From assembly GCF_026153515.1 (NCBI RefSeq), contig NZ_CP110644.1, positions 1,641,501-1,705,500 of the forward strand: 64,000 nucleotides of DNA, written 5' to 3'. Positions 9,132 through 17,572 of this stretch are shown in pieces; within the stretch, counting starts at the first letter, position 1, and each line of letters starts with the position of its first letter. The position numbers and the translations under genes are program-made. The stretch comes from Pseudomonas sp. KU26590 (GTDB lineage: Bacteria > Pseudomonadota > Gammaproteobacteria > Pseudomonadales > Pseudomonadaceae). The notes below the pieces were generated by a model. That model was given only the letters and a program-made list of their open reading frames with translations, did not search any database and was not told where the DNA came from.

Positions 9132-9943
9132 GGGCGCGCCCCCTCGTACCACGGGAACGCCTTGCGCGTGAGCGCTTTCAAGCCCCAGTCCATCAGCCAG
9201 GCGAGGAGGGTGATCCACACCACGTAGGGCAGAATCATGTCCATGGCCAGATAGCGCCGCACCAGAAAGATCCGGTAACCCAGACCGTCGGTGGAAGCGA
9301 TGGCTTCGGCCGCGATCAGAAACAGCCACGCCGACCCCAGCACCAGCCGCAACGAGATCAGCAGGCGCGGCAGCAATTGCGGCAGCACCACCCGCAGGAT
9401 CAGCGTCCAGGTCGAGGCGCCCAGGGTCTGCGCCTTGATCAGCAGTTCGACCGGAATCTCCCGGGCGCGCTGCTCCAGATCACGGGCCAGCACCGGGGTG
9501 ATACCGATGACGATGAGCATCACCTTCGACAGCTCCCCCAGCCCGAAGACGATGAACAGGATCGGTAGAATCGCCAGCGGCGGCACCATCGACAGCACGG
9601 TCAGCAACGGCGACAGCGGCGCGCTGAACAACGGCAGCACCCCCGACGCAATGCCCAGGCACAACCCAACCACCGCGCTGATTGCCAGCCCGATCGCCAG
9701 GCGCTGCAGACTGGCGCCGGTGTCCTGCCAGAGGATGTATTCGCCGGTGCGCTGGTCGGGCACGAACGCCACCCGTTTGATCGCCTCGGTCATCTGCACG
9801 GCGCTGGGCAGCAGCTTGTCGTTGGGGTTTTCCGTCAGCCGCGTCGCCGAGCCCGTGAAATAGGCGAACAGCAACAGGGCGAACGGCAGGAGCACCAGGA
9901 TCAATCGACTGGCGCGATCCGGGCGGCGGTTTATCAAGCGCAT
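9128..9943 (-). CDS. ABC transporter permease (guanidine uptake)
   Basis: This is a 271-residue inner-membrane protein with about six transmembrane segments, starting with LILVLLPFALLLFAYF. The binding-protein-dependent transport signature is seen in the cytoplasmic loop around AQTLGASTWTLILRVVLPQLL, the EAA-like motif that docks the ATPase. It belongs to the SsuC/TauC type of permease. Its 3' end overlaps the ATPase start (ATGA-type overlap), which implies translational coupling. An 18-bp gap separates it from the upstream binding-protein gene. Confidence 0.92.
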   Translation of the reverse strand: MRLINRRPDRASRLILVLLPFALLLFAYFTGSATRLTENPNDKLLPSAVQMTEAIKRVAFVPDQRTGEYILWQDTGASLQRLAIGLAISAVVGLCLGIASGVLPLFSAPLSPLLTVLSMVPPLAILPILFIVFGLGELSKVMLIVIGITPVLARDLEQRAREIPVELLIKAQTLGASTWTLILRVVLPQLLPRLLISLRLVLGSAWLFLIAAEAIASTDGLGYRIFLVRRYLAMDMILPYVVWITLLAWLMDWGLKALTRKAFPWYEGARP

Positions 9944-9961
9944 GGTGAAGACCTTTGGTGT

Positions 9962-11029
9962 TTACAACTTGCCGTCGGCAGCCATCTGCACGTAGCTCGT
10001 GTCGAAGTGCAGCTTGAGGTTGCCTTTGTCGCCTTCGGTCACGCTGTTGGCGAAGGTCATGCCGACCGCGCTGGCGTCTTTGGCACCTTCGCCGAGCAGG
10101 CCATGGTCGAAGGAGAAGTCCGCGACCTTGCGCATGGTGGTCGGCAGCTGCTTGCTGGTGGCGAACTCCATCGCTTCCTTGGGCGTGGCGAACAGCTTGG
10201 TGGTGTCCAGTTGTGATTGGAATCCGGCCAGATCAGTGCCCGACGCCTGGGCCATGTGCTCCAGCGCGGCTTTCGATTCAGCGGATTTGGCGTTCATCAA
10301 TGCAACCACTTCAAACCACGCACCGGTCAGGGCTTTGCCCAGTGCCGGGTTGTCTTTCAGGGTCTGGGTGTTGACCACCATCATGTCCATGATCTCGCCG
10401 GGGATCTTGCTGGAGTCGAACACTTCGGTGACGCCGGGCTTGGCCTTGATCTCCGAGAGCATCGGGTTCCAGGTGGTGACGGCCTTGACCTCGCTGGTGT
10501 TGAAAGCGGCAGCGATGTCGGCATCTGAGGTGTTGACGACTTTCAGGTCTTTCTCGGTCAGGTCCACCGAGTCCAGCGCGCGGGCGAGCAGGTAGTGGGA
10601 CACCGACAGCTCGACCAGATTGACGTCCATGCCCTTGAGGTCGGTGACTTTCTTGCCGTCGCCCTTGATGACGATGCCGTCGTTGCCGTTCGAGAAGTCG
10701 CTGACCACCAGCGCGGTGCTTTCAACGCCACCGGCGGCGGGGATGGTGAGGGCGTCCATGTTGGTCATGGTGCAGCCGTCGAACTGGCCGGCGGTGTACT
10801 GATTGATCGATTCGACGTAGTCGTTGAGCTGGGTGACTTTGATGTGGATGCCGTACTTCTTGGCCCACTTGTCGACGATGCCTTGGGTCCCTGCGTATTC
10901 CCATGGCATCCAGCCGGCATAAATGGTCCAGCAGACGTCGAAATCTTTTTTCGGGGCGGCGGTGGCCGAGAGGCTCAATGCGGCAAAGACGCCTGCGGCG
11001 AGCAGACTGAACAGACGGGATTTTTGCAT
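9962..11029 (-). CDS. ABC transporter periplasmic substrate-binding protein (guanidine uptake)
   Basis: This 355-residue periplasmic binding protein of the nitrate/taurine class has a Sec signal peptide (MQKSRLFSLLAAGVFAALSL, cleaved near ATAA). The mature part begins KDFDVCWTIYAGWMPWEY. The start at 11029 is supported by GGAGA seven bases upstream; an upstream in-frame ATG at 11068 lies in the riboswitch expression platform and is rejected. It is the first gene of the operon, immediately downstream of the guanidine-I aptamer, so its synthesis should rise when guanidine is bound. Confidence 0.92.
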   Translation of the reverse strand: MQKSRLFSLLAAGVFAALSLSATAAPKKDFDVCWTIYAGWMPWEYAGTQGIVDKWAKKYGIHIKVTQLNDYVESINQYTAGQFDGCTMTNMDALTIPAAGGVESTALVVSDFSNGNDGIVIKGDGKKVTDLKGMDVNLVELSVSHYLLARALDSVDLTEKDLKVVNTSDADIAAAFNTSEVKAVTTWNPMLSEIKAKPGVTEVFDSSKIPGEIMDMMVVNTQTLKDNPALGKALTGAWFEVVALMNAKSAESKAALEHMAQASGTDLAGFQSQLDTTKLFATPKEAMEFATSKQLPTTMRKVADFSFDHGLLGEGAKDASAVGMTFANSVTEGDKGNLKLHFDTSYVQMAADGKL

Positions 11030-11084
11030 GGGGTGTCTCCAGTAGCGAAAAGGGACGGTCAGGAGCACGGCGACACCACTGGTG

Positions 11085-11186
11085 TCCTGTCTCCCGGGCT
11101 TTTATCCCGCCGTGTAACCTCTACTGGAGGTCGCCAACTCTCGGACCAGCCACTCGCTAAACGCGAGCCGGAACCCTAGTCGGCTA
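11085..11186 (-). promoter_or_regulatory. Guanidine-I (ykkC/yxkD subtype 1) riboswitch
   Basis: The minus strand carries the highly conserved blocks of this aptamer in order: CTAGGGTTCCGG (near 11168-11179), CTGGTCCGAGAG (11139-11149), then ACACGGCGGGATAAAAGC and CCCGGGAGAC ending near 11089. These match the ykkC consensus closely. Downstream, CGCCGTG can pair with CACGGCG of the aptamer, and GACACCA/TGGTGTC forms a small hairpin, so a ligand-dependent switch in folding before the first gene is plausible. The class binds free guanidinium, which identifies the substrate of the operon. Confidence 0.93.
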
Positions 11187-11237
11187 TTGCAAATTGTGGT
11201 GCCGCGAACCTGAGATGACTCCTGCACACCATCCCTC

Positions 11238-11256
11238 AAGCGAGAGTTGTGCCAAG
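11238..11256 (-). promoter_or_regulatory. Sigma-54 (RpoN) promoter of the guanidine operon
   Basis: On the minus strand TTGGCACAACTCTCGCTTG has the -24 element TTGGCAC and a -12 GC exactly ten bases after the GG, the spacing required by sigma-54. Transcription would start near 11229 and run through the aptamer. Degenerate NtrC-like dyads (TGCCCC-N5-GGTCCC at 11350-11367) lie upstream. Dependence on nitrogen limitation is inferred. Confidence 0.65.
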
Positions 11257-11467
11257 TTGCGCAAACCCTTATGGCGCCTGAGCCGGACAGATACATGGGG
11301 TTTTATGAAGGGCGGGGCGTGCACTGATACAGGGCGCCGTCTGGCGCTTGGGGACCGTGGTGGGGCACTAGGTCTGCAATTCGCAGTCTCAGTTAACGTT
11401 CTCGGCAGTTTCGAGGACGCCGACCAGCGCCGCTGGTTCGAGCTCTACCGCGGTCCGGGAGGCCGCT

Positions 11468-12016
11468 ATGTATCGACGATTGCTTACCGCTTTGATGACG
11501 TTGTCCCTGGCAGGTTGTTACGGAGGTTATTACGAATCAGAAAGCTACACGCAGCCGATCTATAGCAGTGGCTACAGCAGCGGTTACGTGTACGACAGTT
11601 ATCGCCCGGCCGCTCCGGTGTATTCCGGAGGGGCGGTGTATTACTCATCACCTCGTTATTATTCGGCGCCTCGCTACTACGCGCCGCCACCCCGCTATTA
11701 CGGGCCAGGTTATGGCGGTGGGCGTCCCGGCTACGGCGGGCGCCCGGGTTATGGCGGCGGCAACTGGAACGGTGGAGGCGGTGGCTACCACGGCGGGGGT
11801 GGCTATAACGGTGGCGGCAACGGCTATCGCCCACCGCCACAAGGTCCACGACCCGGAGGCGGCAATGGTCCCGGCCCCGGTGGCGGCTGGCATGGCAATC
11901 CCGGCGGTGGCGGTGGTGGACCACGTCCCGGCTTTGGACCCGGTGGCGGCGGTCACCGAGGAGACGGGGGGTTCGGTCGTGGCGGTCACGGCGGACCGGG
12001 TGGCGGCAACCGCTGA
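11468..12016 (+). CDS. Glycine/tyrosine-rich lipoprotein
   Basis: This is a 182-residue protein with a lipoprotein signal peptide, MYRRLLTALMTLSLAGC, where Cys17 would be lipidated. The rest is low complexity: a Ser/Tyr-rich stretch (GYSSGYVYDSYRP, SSPRYYSAPRYY), then from about residue 75 repeats of GYGGGRPGYGG and GGGGY, ending in Gly/Pro/His. A GGGAGG ribosome site sits five bases before the ATG. No enzymatic domain is visible. The composition suggests an unstructured surface or envelope protein; the function is not known. It is monocistronic, with a strong terminator directly after the stop. Confidence 0.75.
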   Translation: MYRRLLTALMTLSLAGCYGGYYESESYTQPIYSSGYSSGYVYDSYRPAAPVYSGGAVYYSSPRYYSAPRYYAPPPRYYGPGYGGGRPGYGGRPGYGGGNWNGGGGGYHGGGGYNGGGNGYRPPPQGPRPGGGNGPGPGGGWHGNPGGGGGGPRPGFGPGGGGHRGDGGFGRGGHGGPGGGNR

Positions 12017-12024
12017 GTAACGAC

Positions 12025-12054
12025 AAAACGGCGCTCCGAGGAGCGCCGTTTTTT
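12025..12054 (+). terminator. Rho-independent terminator of the Gly-rich lipoprotein gene
   Basis: AAAACGGCGCTC pairs with GAGCGCCGTTTT around a four-base loop and runs into a T tract, 9 bp after the stop codon. Confidence 0.9.
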
Positions 12055-12102
12055 ATGGGGTTGGATTTATAACCCTGGCCACCAGGGTGCACGCATTCCA
12101 AT

Positions 12103-12197
12103 TGTAGGATCGGCTTTAGCCGGGAAGAGGCCAGTGTGAGCACCCTCACATTTGCGGTGTAGCACCTGACGCCTTCCCGGCTAAAGCCGGTCCTACA
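12103..12197. repeat. REPIN (type GGCTTTAGCCGGGAAG), first of tandem pair
   Basis: Inverted arms TGTAGGATCGGCTTTAGCC and GGCTAAAGCCGGTCCTACA flank a loop. Together with the next copy it forms a direct duplication with a period of about 113 bp, including the flanking ACGCATTCCAATTGT. Confidence 0.9.
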
Positions 12198-12215
12198 AGG
12201 TGGACGCATTCCAAT

Positions 12216-12310
12216 TGTGGGACCGGCTTTAGCCGGGAAGAGGCCAGTGTGAGCACCCTCACATTTGCGGTGTAGCACCTGACGCCTTCCCGGCTAAAGC
12301 CGGTCCCACC
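12216..12310. repeat. REPIN (type GGCTTTAGCCGGGAAG), second of tandem pair
   Basis: The loop and inner arms are identical to the first copy. The outer arms read TGTGGGACC and GGTCCCAC instead of TGTAGGATC and GGTCCTACA, so changes on both sides preserve pairing. No gene lies between 12017 and 12364 other than these repeats and the terminator. Confidence 0.9.
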
Positions 12311-12364
12311 AAGTGCGGGAAGAGGTCCGTTTGAACACCACCCATGCAGGCATGAATTAAATCC

Positions 12365-13477
12365 TCAATACTCTGATAAATCCGCCAGCGGGTGGCGCCC
12401 CTCCCAGGCCTTTTCGAAATGCGCGTCCACCACCGCCAGCGGAATCGTTGCGATGTCCTGCCAGTGCCAGTGGGGCTTCTGGTCCTTGTCGATCAGCCGC
12501 GCGCGCACGCCCTCGGCGAACTCGGGATGCCGACAGCAGTTAAGGGCCATGGCGTATTCCATCTGGAACACCTCAGCCAACGACAGATGCCGCGCCCGTT
12601 CGATCTGCTCCCACACCAGATGCGCCGTCATCGGGCAGCCCTCAGTCAGGGTTTTCGCCGCCCTGGCCAGTAACGGGTCATCTGCATTCATGTGATGTTT
12701 CAACGCATGCCAGGCACTCGGCGCGTCGGCGACATCCAGCAGCTCATCGATCGTCTCGCGCCGAGGCAGCCATTGCGCGGCGGGCAGCTGATCCACCGCC
12801 TCCAGCTGCAGCGCTCGGAACAGGCTGGTCAGTTGCACCTTCGTCTGCTCCTGCCAATTGAGCTGCAGCAGACGGTCGATCATTTCCTCTTGCTGATCGT
12901 CCAGCAGATAACGATCCGCGAGCCCTAGGTCCAGCGCGTCACGGCCGTTGATGTGCGCGCCGGTCAATCCAAGAAACAGCCCCAGTTTGCCCGGCAGTCG
13001 CGACAGGAACCAACTGGCGCCGACATCGGGAAACAGGCCGATGCTGATCTCTGGCATCGCCAGCCGGCTGCTTGGCGTGACGACACGGATGTTCGCCCCT
13101 TGCAGCAAGCCCATGCCGCCGCCCAACACGTAGCCGTGGCCCCAGCAGATCAGCGGTTTCGGATAGGTGTGCAGCGTGTAATCGAGTCGGTACTCCGCCG
13201 CGAAAAACTGCGCAGCCAGCGGCGGGACCGTGCCAGGCTGACCGCTCCCGGCCTCGACCAGCGCACGAACGTCGCCACCGGCGCAGAAGGCTTTGTCGCC
13301 ATTGCCGCGCAGCAACACACAGACGATTTGCGGGTCGCTGGCCCAGATATCCAGGCGGTCCTGCAGCGCCAGAATCATCGGCAGTGACAGGGCATTAAGG
13401 GATTTTTCCGCATCCAGCGTGGCAACGCCCAGGCGGGCGCCGTCCGTTGCGGTGAGCTCTTCAAATTGCAGATTCAT
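12365..13477 (-). CDS. Enoyl-CoA hydratase/isomerase family protein, probable 3-hydroxyisobutyryl-CoA hydrolase
   Basis: This 370-residue crotonase-fold enzyme has an oxyanion-hole segment, GDKAFCAGGDVRALVE, and the second conserved block GHGYVLGGGMGLL. The acidic pair in MPEISIGLFPDVGASWFLSRL is typical of the valine-pathway 3-hydroxyisobutyryl-CoA hydrolase (EC 3.1.2.4). The length of about 370 and the C-terminal extension (LIDKDQKPHWHW) also fit that group rather than short enoyl-CoA hydratases. No other valine-catabolism genes are adjacent, so substrate assignment rests on family. Confidence 0.85.
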   Translation of the reverse strand: MNLQFEELTATDGARLGVATLDAEKSLNALSLPMILALQDRLDIWASDPQIVCVLLRGNGDKAFCAGGDVRALVEAGSGQPGTVPPLAAQFFAAEYRLDYTLHTYPKPLICWGHGYVLGGGMGLLQGANIRVVTPSSRLAMPEISIGLFPDVGASWFLSRLPGKLGLFLGLTGAHINGRDALDLGLADRYLLDDQQEEMIDRLLQLNWQEQTKVQLTSLFRALQLEAVDQLPAAQWLPRRETIDELLDVADAPSAWHALKHHMNADDPLLARAAKTLTEGCPMTAHLVWEQIERARHLSLAEVFQMEYAMALNCCRHPEFAEGVRARLIDKDQKPHWHWQDIATIPLAVVDAHFEKAWEGRHPLADLSEY

Positions 13478-13648
13478 CGTGACCTCTTGTCAGTGGTACG
13501 GGGATCTATCGAGAATTGTGAGTGCTCTCGACGCCCGGAAGTTGCAAACCGCCGGCTGTGAACGAGTGTAGGAAGATCCGACGGCGCCGCGCTGGAAATA
13601 ATCAGCCACAGTCCCTAAAGTTGCGCATTGTTTCTGCCGGATCACACC

Positions 13649-14344
13649 ATGACAAACGACGACCGCATCAAACTGGAGGCCAGCTGGAAGCAGGCCCTGC
13701 GCGACGAGTTCGAAAAACCTTACATGGGCGAGCTGCGCGAATTTCTGCGTCAGGAGCACGCGGCAGGCAAGGAAATCTATCCGCCGGGGCCGCTGATCTT
13801 CAATGCGCTGAACTCGACGCCGCTGGATAACGTGAAAGTGGTCATCCTCGGGCAGGACCCTTATCACGGCCCCAATCAGGCCCACGGCCTGTGCTTCTCG
13901 GTGCAGCCCGGCGTGCCGGCGCCGCCTTCGCTGGTCAACATCTACAAAGAGCTCAAGCGCGACCTGAACATCGACATCCCCAACCACGGCTATTTGCAGT
14001 CGTGGGCCGAGCAGGGCGTTTTGATGCTCAACACCACGCTCACCGTCGAACGCGCCAACGCCGCCTCCCATGCAGGCAAAGGCTGGCAGCATTTCACCGA
14101 CAAGATCATCGAAGCCGTCAGCGCCCAGCAGCCGCACCTGGTATTTCTGCTGTGGGGCGCCCATGCGCAGAGCAAGAAAAAACTGATCGACGCGTCCAAA
14201 CACCTGATCCTGACCGCCGTGCACCCGTCGCCGCTGTCAGCGTACAAAGGGTTTCTGGGCTGCGGGCATTTTGGTCTGGCGAACAAGTTTCTGGAGCAGA
14301 ACGACCTGGCGCCGATCGAGTGGCGATTGCCAGCCAGCGTCTGA
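13649..14344 (+). CDS. ung: Uracil-DNA glycosylase
   Basis: This 231-residue family 1 UDG removes uracil from DNA at the start of base-excision repair. The catalytic water-activating motif [14 protein letters not shown] is at about residues 67-80, and the leucine-loop motif [12 protein letters not shown] near residue 194 holds the catalytic histidine. The start [13 protein letters not shown] at 13649 matches the family; an in-frame ATG 21 bases upstream is not needed. The order ung followed by abrB and tctABC on the opposite strand is as in other pseudomonads. Confidence 0.97.
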   Translation: MTNDDRIKLEASWKQALRDEFEKPYMGELREFLRQEHAAGKEIYPPGPLIFNALNSTPLDNVKVVILGQDPYHGPNQAHGLCFSVQPGVPAPPSLVNIYKELKRDLNIDIPNHGYLQSWAEQGVLMLNTTLTVERANAASHAGKGWQHFTDKIIEAVSAQQPHLVFLLWGAHAQSKKKLIDASKHLILTAVHPSPLSAYKGFLGCGHFGLANKFLEQNDLAPIEWRLPASV

Positions 14345-14356
14345 TACAGCACTCAC

Positions 14357-14490
14357 CGTAGGAGCGTGGCTTGTCCCGCGATCGGCCGGGAACCGGTCGC
14401 AGAATCGTTGCATGCGGTGGATCAGGAAAAAATCGATGGCAGTTGTACTGCCGCTGCGCGCCAGATCGCGGGACAAGCCACGCTCCTACA
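14357..14490. repeat. REPIN (type GCGTGGCTTGTCCCGCGATC)
   Basis: Arms GTAGGAGCGTGGCTTGTCCC and GGGACAAGCCACGCTCCTAC flank about 90 bp in the ung-abrB gap. The right arm reaches into the abrB frame and provides its TAG stop. Confidence 0.9.
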
Positions 14491-15508
14491 ATTTTTTGCC
14501 TGCGCAGGCCTTGCGATCCCAATACCGAAACAACGGCTCGGCCAGAAACAACACAAACAGCAACCGCATCACCTGCATCGCGGTTACCAGCGGCACCGAC
14601 AGTTGCAGCACCTCCGCCGTCAGGCTCATTTCGGCAATGCCGCCGGGCATCATCCCCAGCGTCAATGAGCGCAAGTCCAGATGGGTCAACGCGCTCAGCC
14701 CCAGTGCGCACAACGCCGCGATGCTCATCGTCAACGCTGTCCCCAGCAACGTGCGGCCAATGAACGACGGCGCACGACGAAAGAACGCGCGGTTGAAATG
14801 GCAGCCCAGACCGCTGCCGATCAGCCATTGCCCGACCTGGCTGCCACCCTGTGGCAGGCCGATGTGCAAATCGAAACTGACGCTGATTACCGCGCTGATC
14901 AGCAACGGCCCGAACAACCACGGATTGGGCTGTTTCAAGCGCTGCCAGCCCCACGCCACCAGCGCGCCCAGCGGAAACAGCAGCATCAGCCACCGCCAAT
15001 CCACCACCGTCCCATGGGAAGGCGGGCCGCCGTCGCCCATCAAATACTTGAAGATCGCCGGCACGCACAGCACTACCGCGAGCACTCGCAGGCTTTGCCC
15101 GGCGGCGACGTTGCTGAGAATCGCACCGTTGCGTGCGCCGAGGTTGACCATTTCGCCCGAGCCGCCGGGCATGCTGGAAAAGAACGCCGTGGCGCGGTCC
15201 TCGCCGGTGCGCAGCATCAGCCACACGCCGACCACGCTGGAAACGCTGGTCACCAGAGCGCCGATGAAGATCAGGCCGAAGTGCGAGAGGACTTGTTCGA
15301 TGACCACGGGTGTGAAGTGCAGCCCGATGCCGATGCCGACCACCCATTGGCCGCATTTGCGGCCGCCGGGGATTTCAGCCAGCTGCCAGGGCGTGAGGCA
15401 GCGGACCAGGATGATCGCCAGTAACGAGCCGACCATCCAGGGCAGTGGCCAGCCGACCTGACTGGCGAGAAATCCCCCAGCAGGCCGACCAGCGGTGTGC
15501 CCCACCAC
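14486..15508 (-). CDS. AbrB family membrane protein, 5' end probably frameshifted
   Basis: The 340-codon frame encodes a multi-spanning membrane protein of the AbrB / putative ammonia monooxygenase family, with the duplicated glycine-rich motif MPGGSGEMVNLGARNG and MMPGGIAEMSLTAEVL. The open frame begins only at a GTG at 15508. The natural N-terminus MSDRPFSTWWGTPLVGLLG is encoded in another frame from an ATG at 15531 that overlaps the tctA stop. The two frames join at a run of five Gs (15474-15478 on the minus strand), where six would restore one continuous protein. Either the first transmembrane helix is damaged or this is a sequencing error. The TAG stop lies inside a REP. Confidence 0.8.
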   Translation of the reverse strand: MVGHTAGRPAGGFLASQVGWPLPWMVGSLLAIILVRCLTPWQLAEIPGGRKCGQWVVGIGIGLHFTPVVIEQVLSHFGLIFIGALVTSVSSVVGVWLMLRTGEDRATAFFSSMPGGSGEMVNLGARNGAILSNVAAGQSLRVLAVVLCVPAIFKYLMGDGGPPSHGTVVDWRWLMLLFPLGALVAWGWQRLKQPNPWLFGPLLISAVISVSFDLHIGLPQGGSQVGQWLIGSGLGCHFNRAFFRRAPSFIGRTLLGTALTMSIAALCALGLSALTHLDLRSLTLGMMPGGIAEMSLTAEVLQLSVPLVTAMQVMRLLFVLFLAEPLFRYWDRKACAGKKL

Positions 15509-15523
15509 GTGCTGAATGGCCGG

Positions 15524-17038
15524 TCAGACATCGGCCAGCGCGCGACGCTGGCTGGCGCGTTTGCGCCAGATGCGGACCAGCGGGAACACCAGCATGAACA
15601 GCGTCCCCACCCACATGCCCAAGGTGATCGGGCTCGACCACAAAATCTCCAGGCCGCCGTTGGAGATCGACAATGCGCGACGCAGGTTCTGCTCCATCAG
15701 GCCGCCGAGGATGAAGCCGAGCAGAATTGGCGACAGCGGGAAATCCAGCTTGCGCAGGATGTAGCCGAAGATGCCGATGCCGACCATCAGGAACAGGTCA
15801 AAGGTGGTGGCATGCACGGCGTACACGCCGATTCCGGTGATGATCGCGATCACCGGCACCAGTGCCCAGTTCGGCACGGACAGGATGCGGGTGAAGAGAC
15901 GGATCATCGGAATGTTGAGGATCACCAGCATGACGTTGGCAACGAACAACGACGCGATCAGGCCCCAGACGATGTCCGGTTGCTGTTGAAACAGCAGAGG
16001 GCCCGGCGTGATGTTGTACAACGACAAGGCGCCGATCATCACCGCCGTAGTGCCCGAACCCGGCACGCCCAGCGTCAGCATCGGCACCAGCGCACCGCAA
16101 GCTGCCGCACCAATGGCAGTTTCTGGTGCTGCCAGACCGCGCATGTCGCCCTGCCCGAATTTGCCGCTCGCACCGGCGATGCGTTTCTCGGACATGTAGG
16201 TCACGGCACTGGCCAGCGTTGCGCCCGCACCCGGCAGCACGCCCATGATGAAGCCCATCAGACCGCAACGGATGTTCACCCAGAACACCGAACTGGCCTC
16301 TTTGACGTTGAACAGCATGCGCCCAGTGGCTTTCACCGCTTCCTGGCCGCGATGGGTTTTCTCCAGCAACAAGAGGATTTCACTGATCGAGAACAGCCCC
16401 AGTACCAGCACCACGAACTGAATGCCGTCAGCCAGATGGATGTTGTCCCCAGTGAATCGGTACACGCCGCTGTTGGCGTCGATACCGATGCTCGACAAAA
16501 ACAGCCCGATCAGTGCCGCGACAAAGGTCTTCAGCGGTCGGTCGCCGGCCATGCCGCCCAGACAGACGATGGCGAACACCATCAACACGAAGTACTCCGC
16601 CGGACCGAAGGCAATCGCCCATTTCGCCAGCAACGGCGCAAACATGACCATGCCGCAGGTGGCGATGAGCGCGCCGATGAACGAACTCCACGCCGACAGA
16701 GACAACGCCACGCCGGCCATGCCCTGGCGTGCCATCGGGTAGCCGTCCAGCGCGGTCATCACGGTCGATGCTTCGCCGGGGATGTTGAGCAGGATGGAGC
16801 TGATGCGGCCGCCGTATTCGCAGCCCAGGTACACCGCTGCCAGCAGGATCAGTGCTGACTCTGGCGGCAGGCCCAACGCGAATGCGATCGGGATTAACAG
16901 CGCCACGCCATTGATCGGCCCGAGGCCCGGCAGCAGGCCGACAACGGTGCCGATCAGCGTGCCGGACAGGGCGGTGATCAGGTTGTAAGGGGTCAGCGCG
17001 ACGCCGAAGCCCTGGCCGAGATAGCCGAGAGTGTCCAT
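15524..17038 (-). CDS. tctA: Tripartite tricarboxylate transporter, large membrane subunit TctA
   Basis: This 504-residue inner-membrane protein has about 10-12 helices. Family motifs include the glycine-rich GLLPGLGPINGVALLIP near residue 50 and GVLPGAGATLASAVTYMSEKR near residue 255. With TctB and periplasmic TctC it imports citrate-like tricarboxylates using an ion gradient. The start MDTLGYLGQGFGVALTPYN at 17038 is the family start and lies two bases from the tctB stop. Its stop overlaps the original abrB start, so abrB appears translationally coupled to this operon. Confidence 0.95.
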   Translation of the reverse strand: MDTLGYLGQGFGVALTPYNLITALSGTLIGTVVGLLPGLGPINGVALLIPIAFALGLPPESALILLAAVYLGCEYGGRISSILLNIPGEASTVMTALDGYPMARQGMAGVALSLSAWSSFIGALIATCGMVMFAPLLAKWAIAFGPAEYFVLMVFAIVCLGGMAGDRPLKTFVAALIGLFLSSIGIDANSGVYRFTGDNIHLADGIQFVVLVLGLFSISEILLLLEKTHRGQEAVKATGRMLFNVKEASSVFWVNIRCGLMGFIMGVLPGAGATLASAVTYMSEKRIAGASGKFGQGDMRGLAAPETAIGAAACGALVPMLTLGVPGSGTTAVMIGALSLYNITPGPLLFQQQPDIVWGLIASLFVANVMLVILNIPMIRLFTRILSVPNWALVPVIAIITGIGVYAVHATTFDLFLMVGIGIFGYILRKLDFPLSPILLGFILGGLMEQNLRRALSISNGGLEILWSSPITLGMWVGTLFMLVFPLVRIWRKRASQRRALADV

Positions 17039-17039
17039 A

Positions 17040-17498
17040 TCATTTCTCCAGAACGTCGAGCAGGCCGAGGGGCAGGGGCACATCCATGACTTTGTCGAAC
17101 AGCACGTACAGCGCGATGCTCATGAAGGTGATGATCACGACGCTTGGCAGCCAGCGGCCGCCGTACAACCGCGCCATGGGAATGCCAATCAGGATGCTGC
17201 TCAACACAAAGCCCAGCGGCTCGAACAGCCCGGCGAACACCAGCAACAGCACGGTGCAGATCCCGATTTTGATCAGCGTCGGACGGTCCAGCGCCGGCTC
17301 TTCCTCGGAATGCACGATCGGTGTCGGACGAATTGCCATGTAAAGCAGCGAGATGCCCATCAACGCCAGCATCAGCAGCGGGAAAGCGCGAGGGCCAACG
17401 GGTTCGTAGGAAAAAGGCGCCTGATAAGGCCAGGCCATCATTGCCAGCCCTATGCAGACCAGCAGCAGCACGACGGCGAAAAGTCGTTGTATCACCAT
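17040..17498 (-). CDS. tctB: Tripartite tricarboxylate transporter, small membrane subunit TctB
   Basis: This 152-residue membrane protein has about four helices, beginning MVIQRLFAVVLLLVCIGLAM, with the conserved YEPVGPRAFPLLML loop. The start at 17498 is preceded by GGGAG with a six-base spacer; a longer frame adds six residues upstream. It is the small partner of TctA and lies in the operon tctC-tctB-tctA. Confidence 0.93.
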   Translation of the reverse strand: MVIQRLFAVVLLLVCIGLAMMAWPYQAPFSYEPVGPRAFPLLMLALMGISLLYMAIRPTPIVHSEEEPALDRPTLIKIGICTVLLLVFAGLFEPLGFVLSSILIGIPMARLYGGRWLPSVVIITFMSIALYVLFDKVMDVPLPLGLLDVLEK

Positions 17499-17572
17499 GG
17501 AAAACTCCCGGATCACGCCACCGCGCAGGCGGCGTAACCCTCAGTCAATCGAGGAACGTCAGTGCCGTTCAA

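Noticed and set aside
11029..11068. Longer start for the guanidine-binding protein at 11068
   Set aside because: It would precede the signal peptide with 13 charged or aromatic residues and lies in the riboswitch leader; the ATG at 11029 has a proper ribosome site.
12103..12310. Repeats with regular spacing that might suggest a CRISPR array
   Set aside because: Only two units, each a long imperfect palindrome with identical 'spacers'; they are REPINs, and no cas genes are present.
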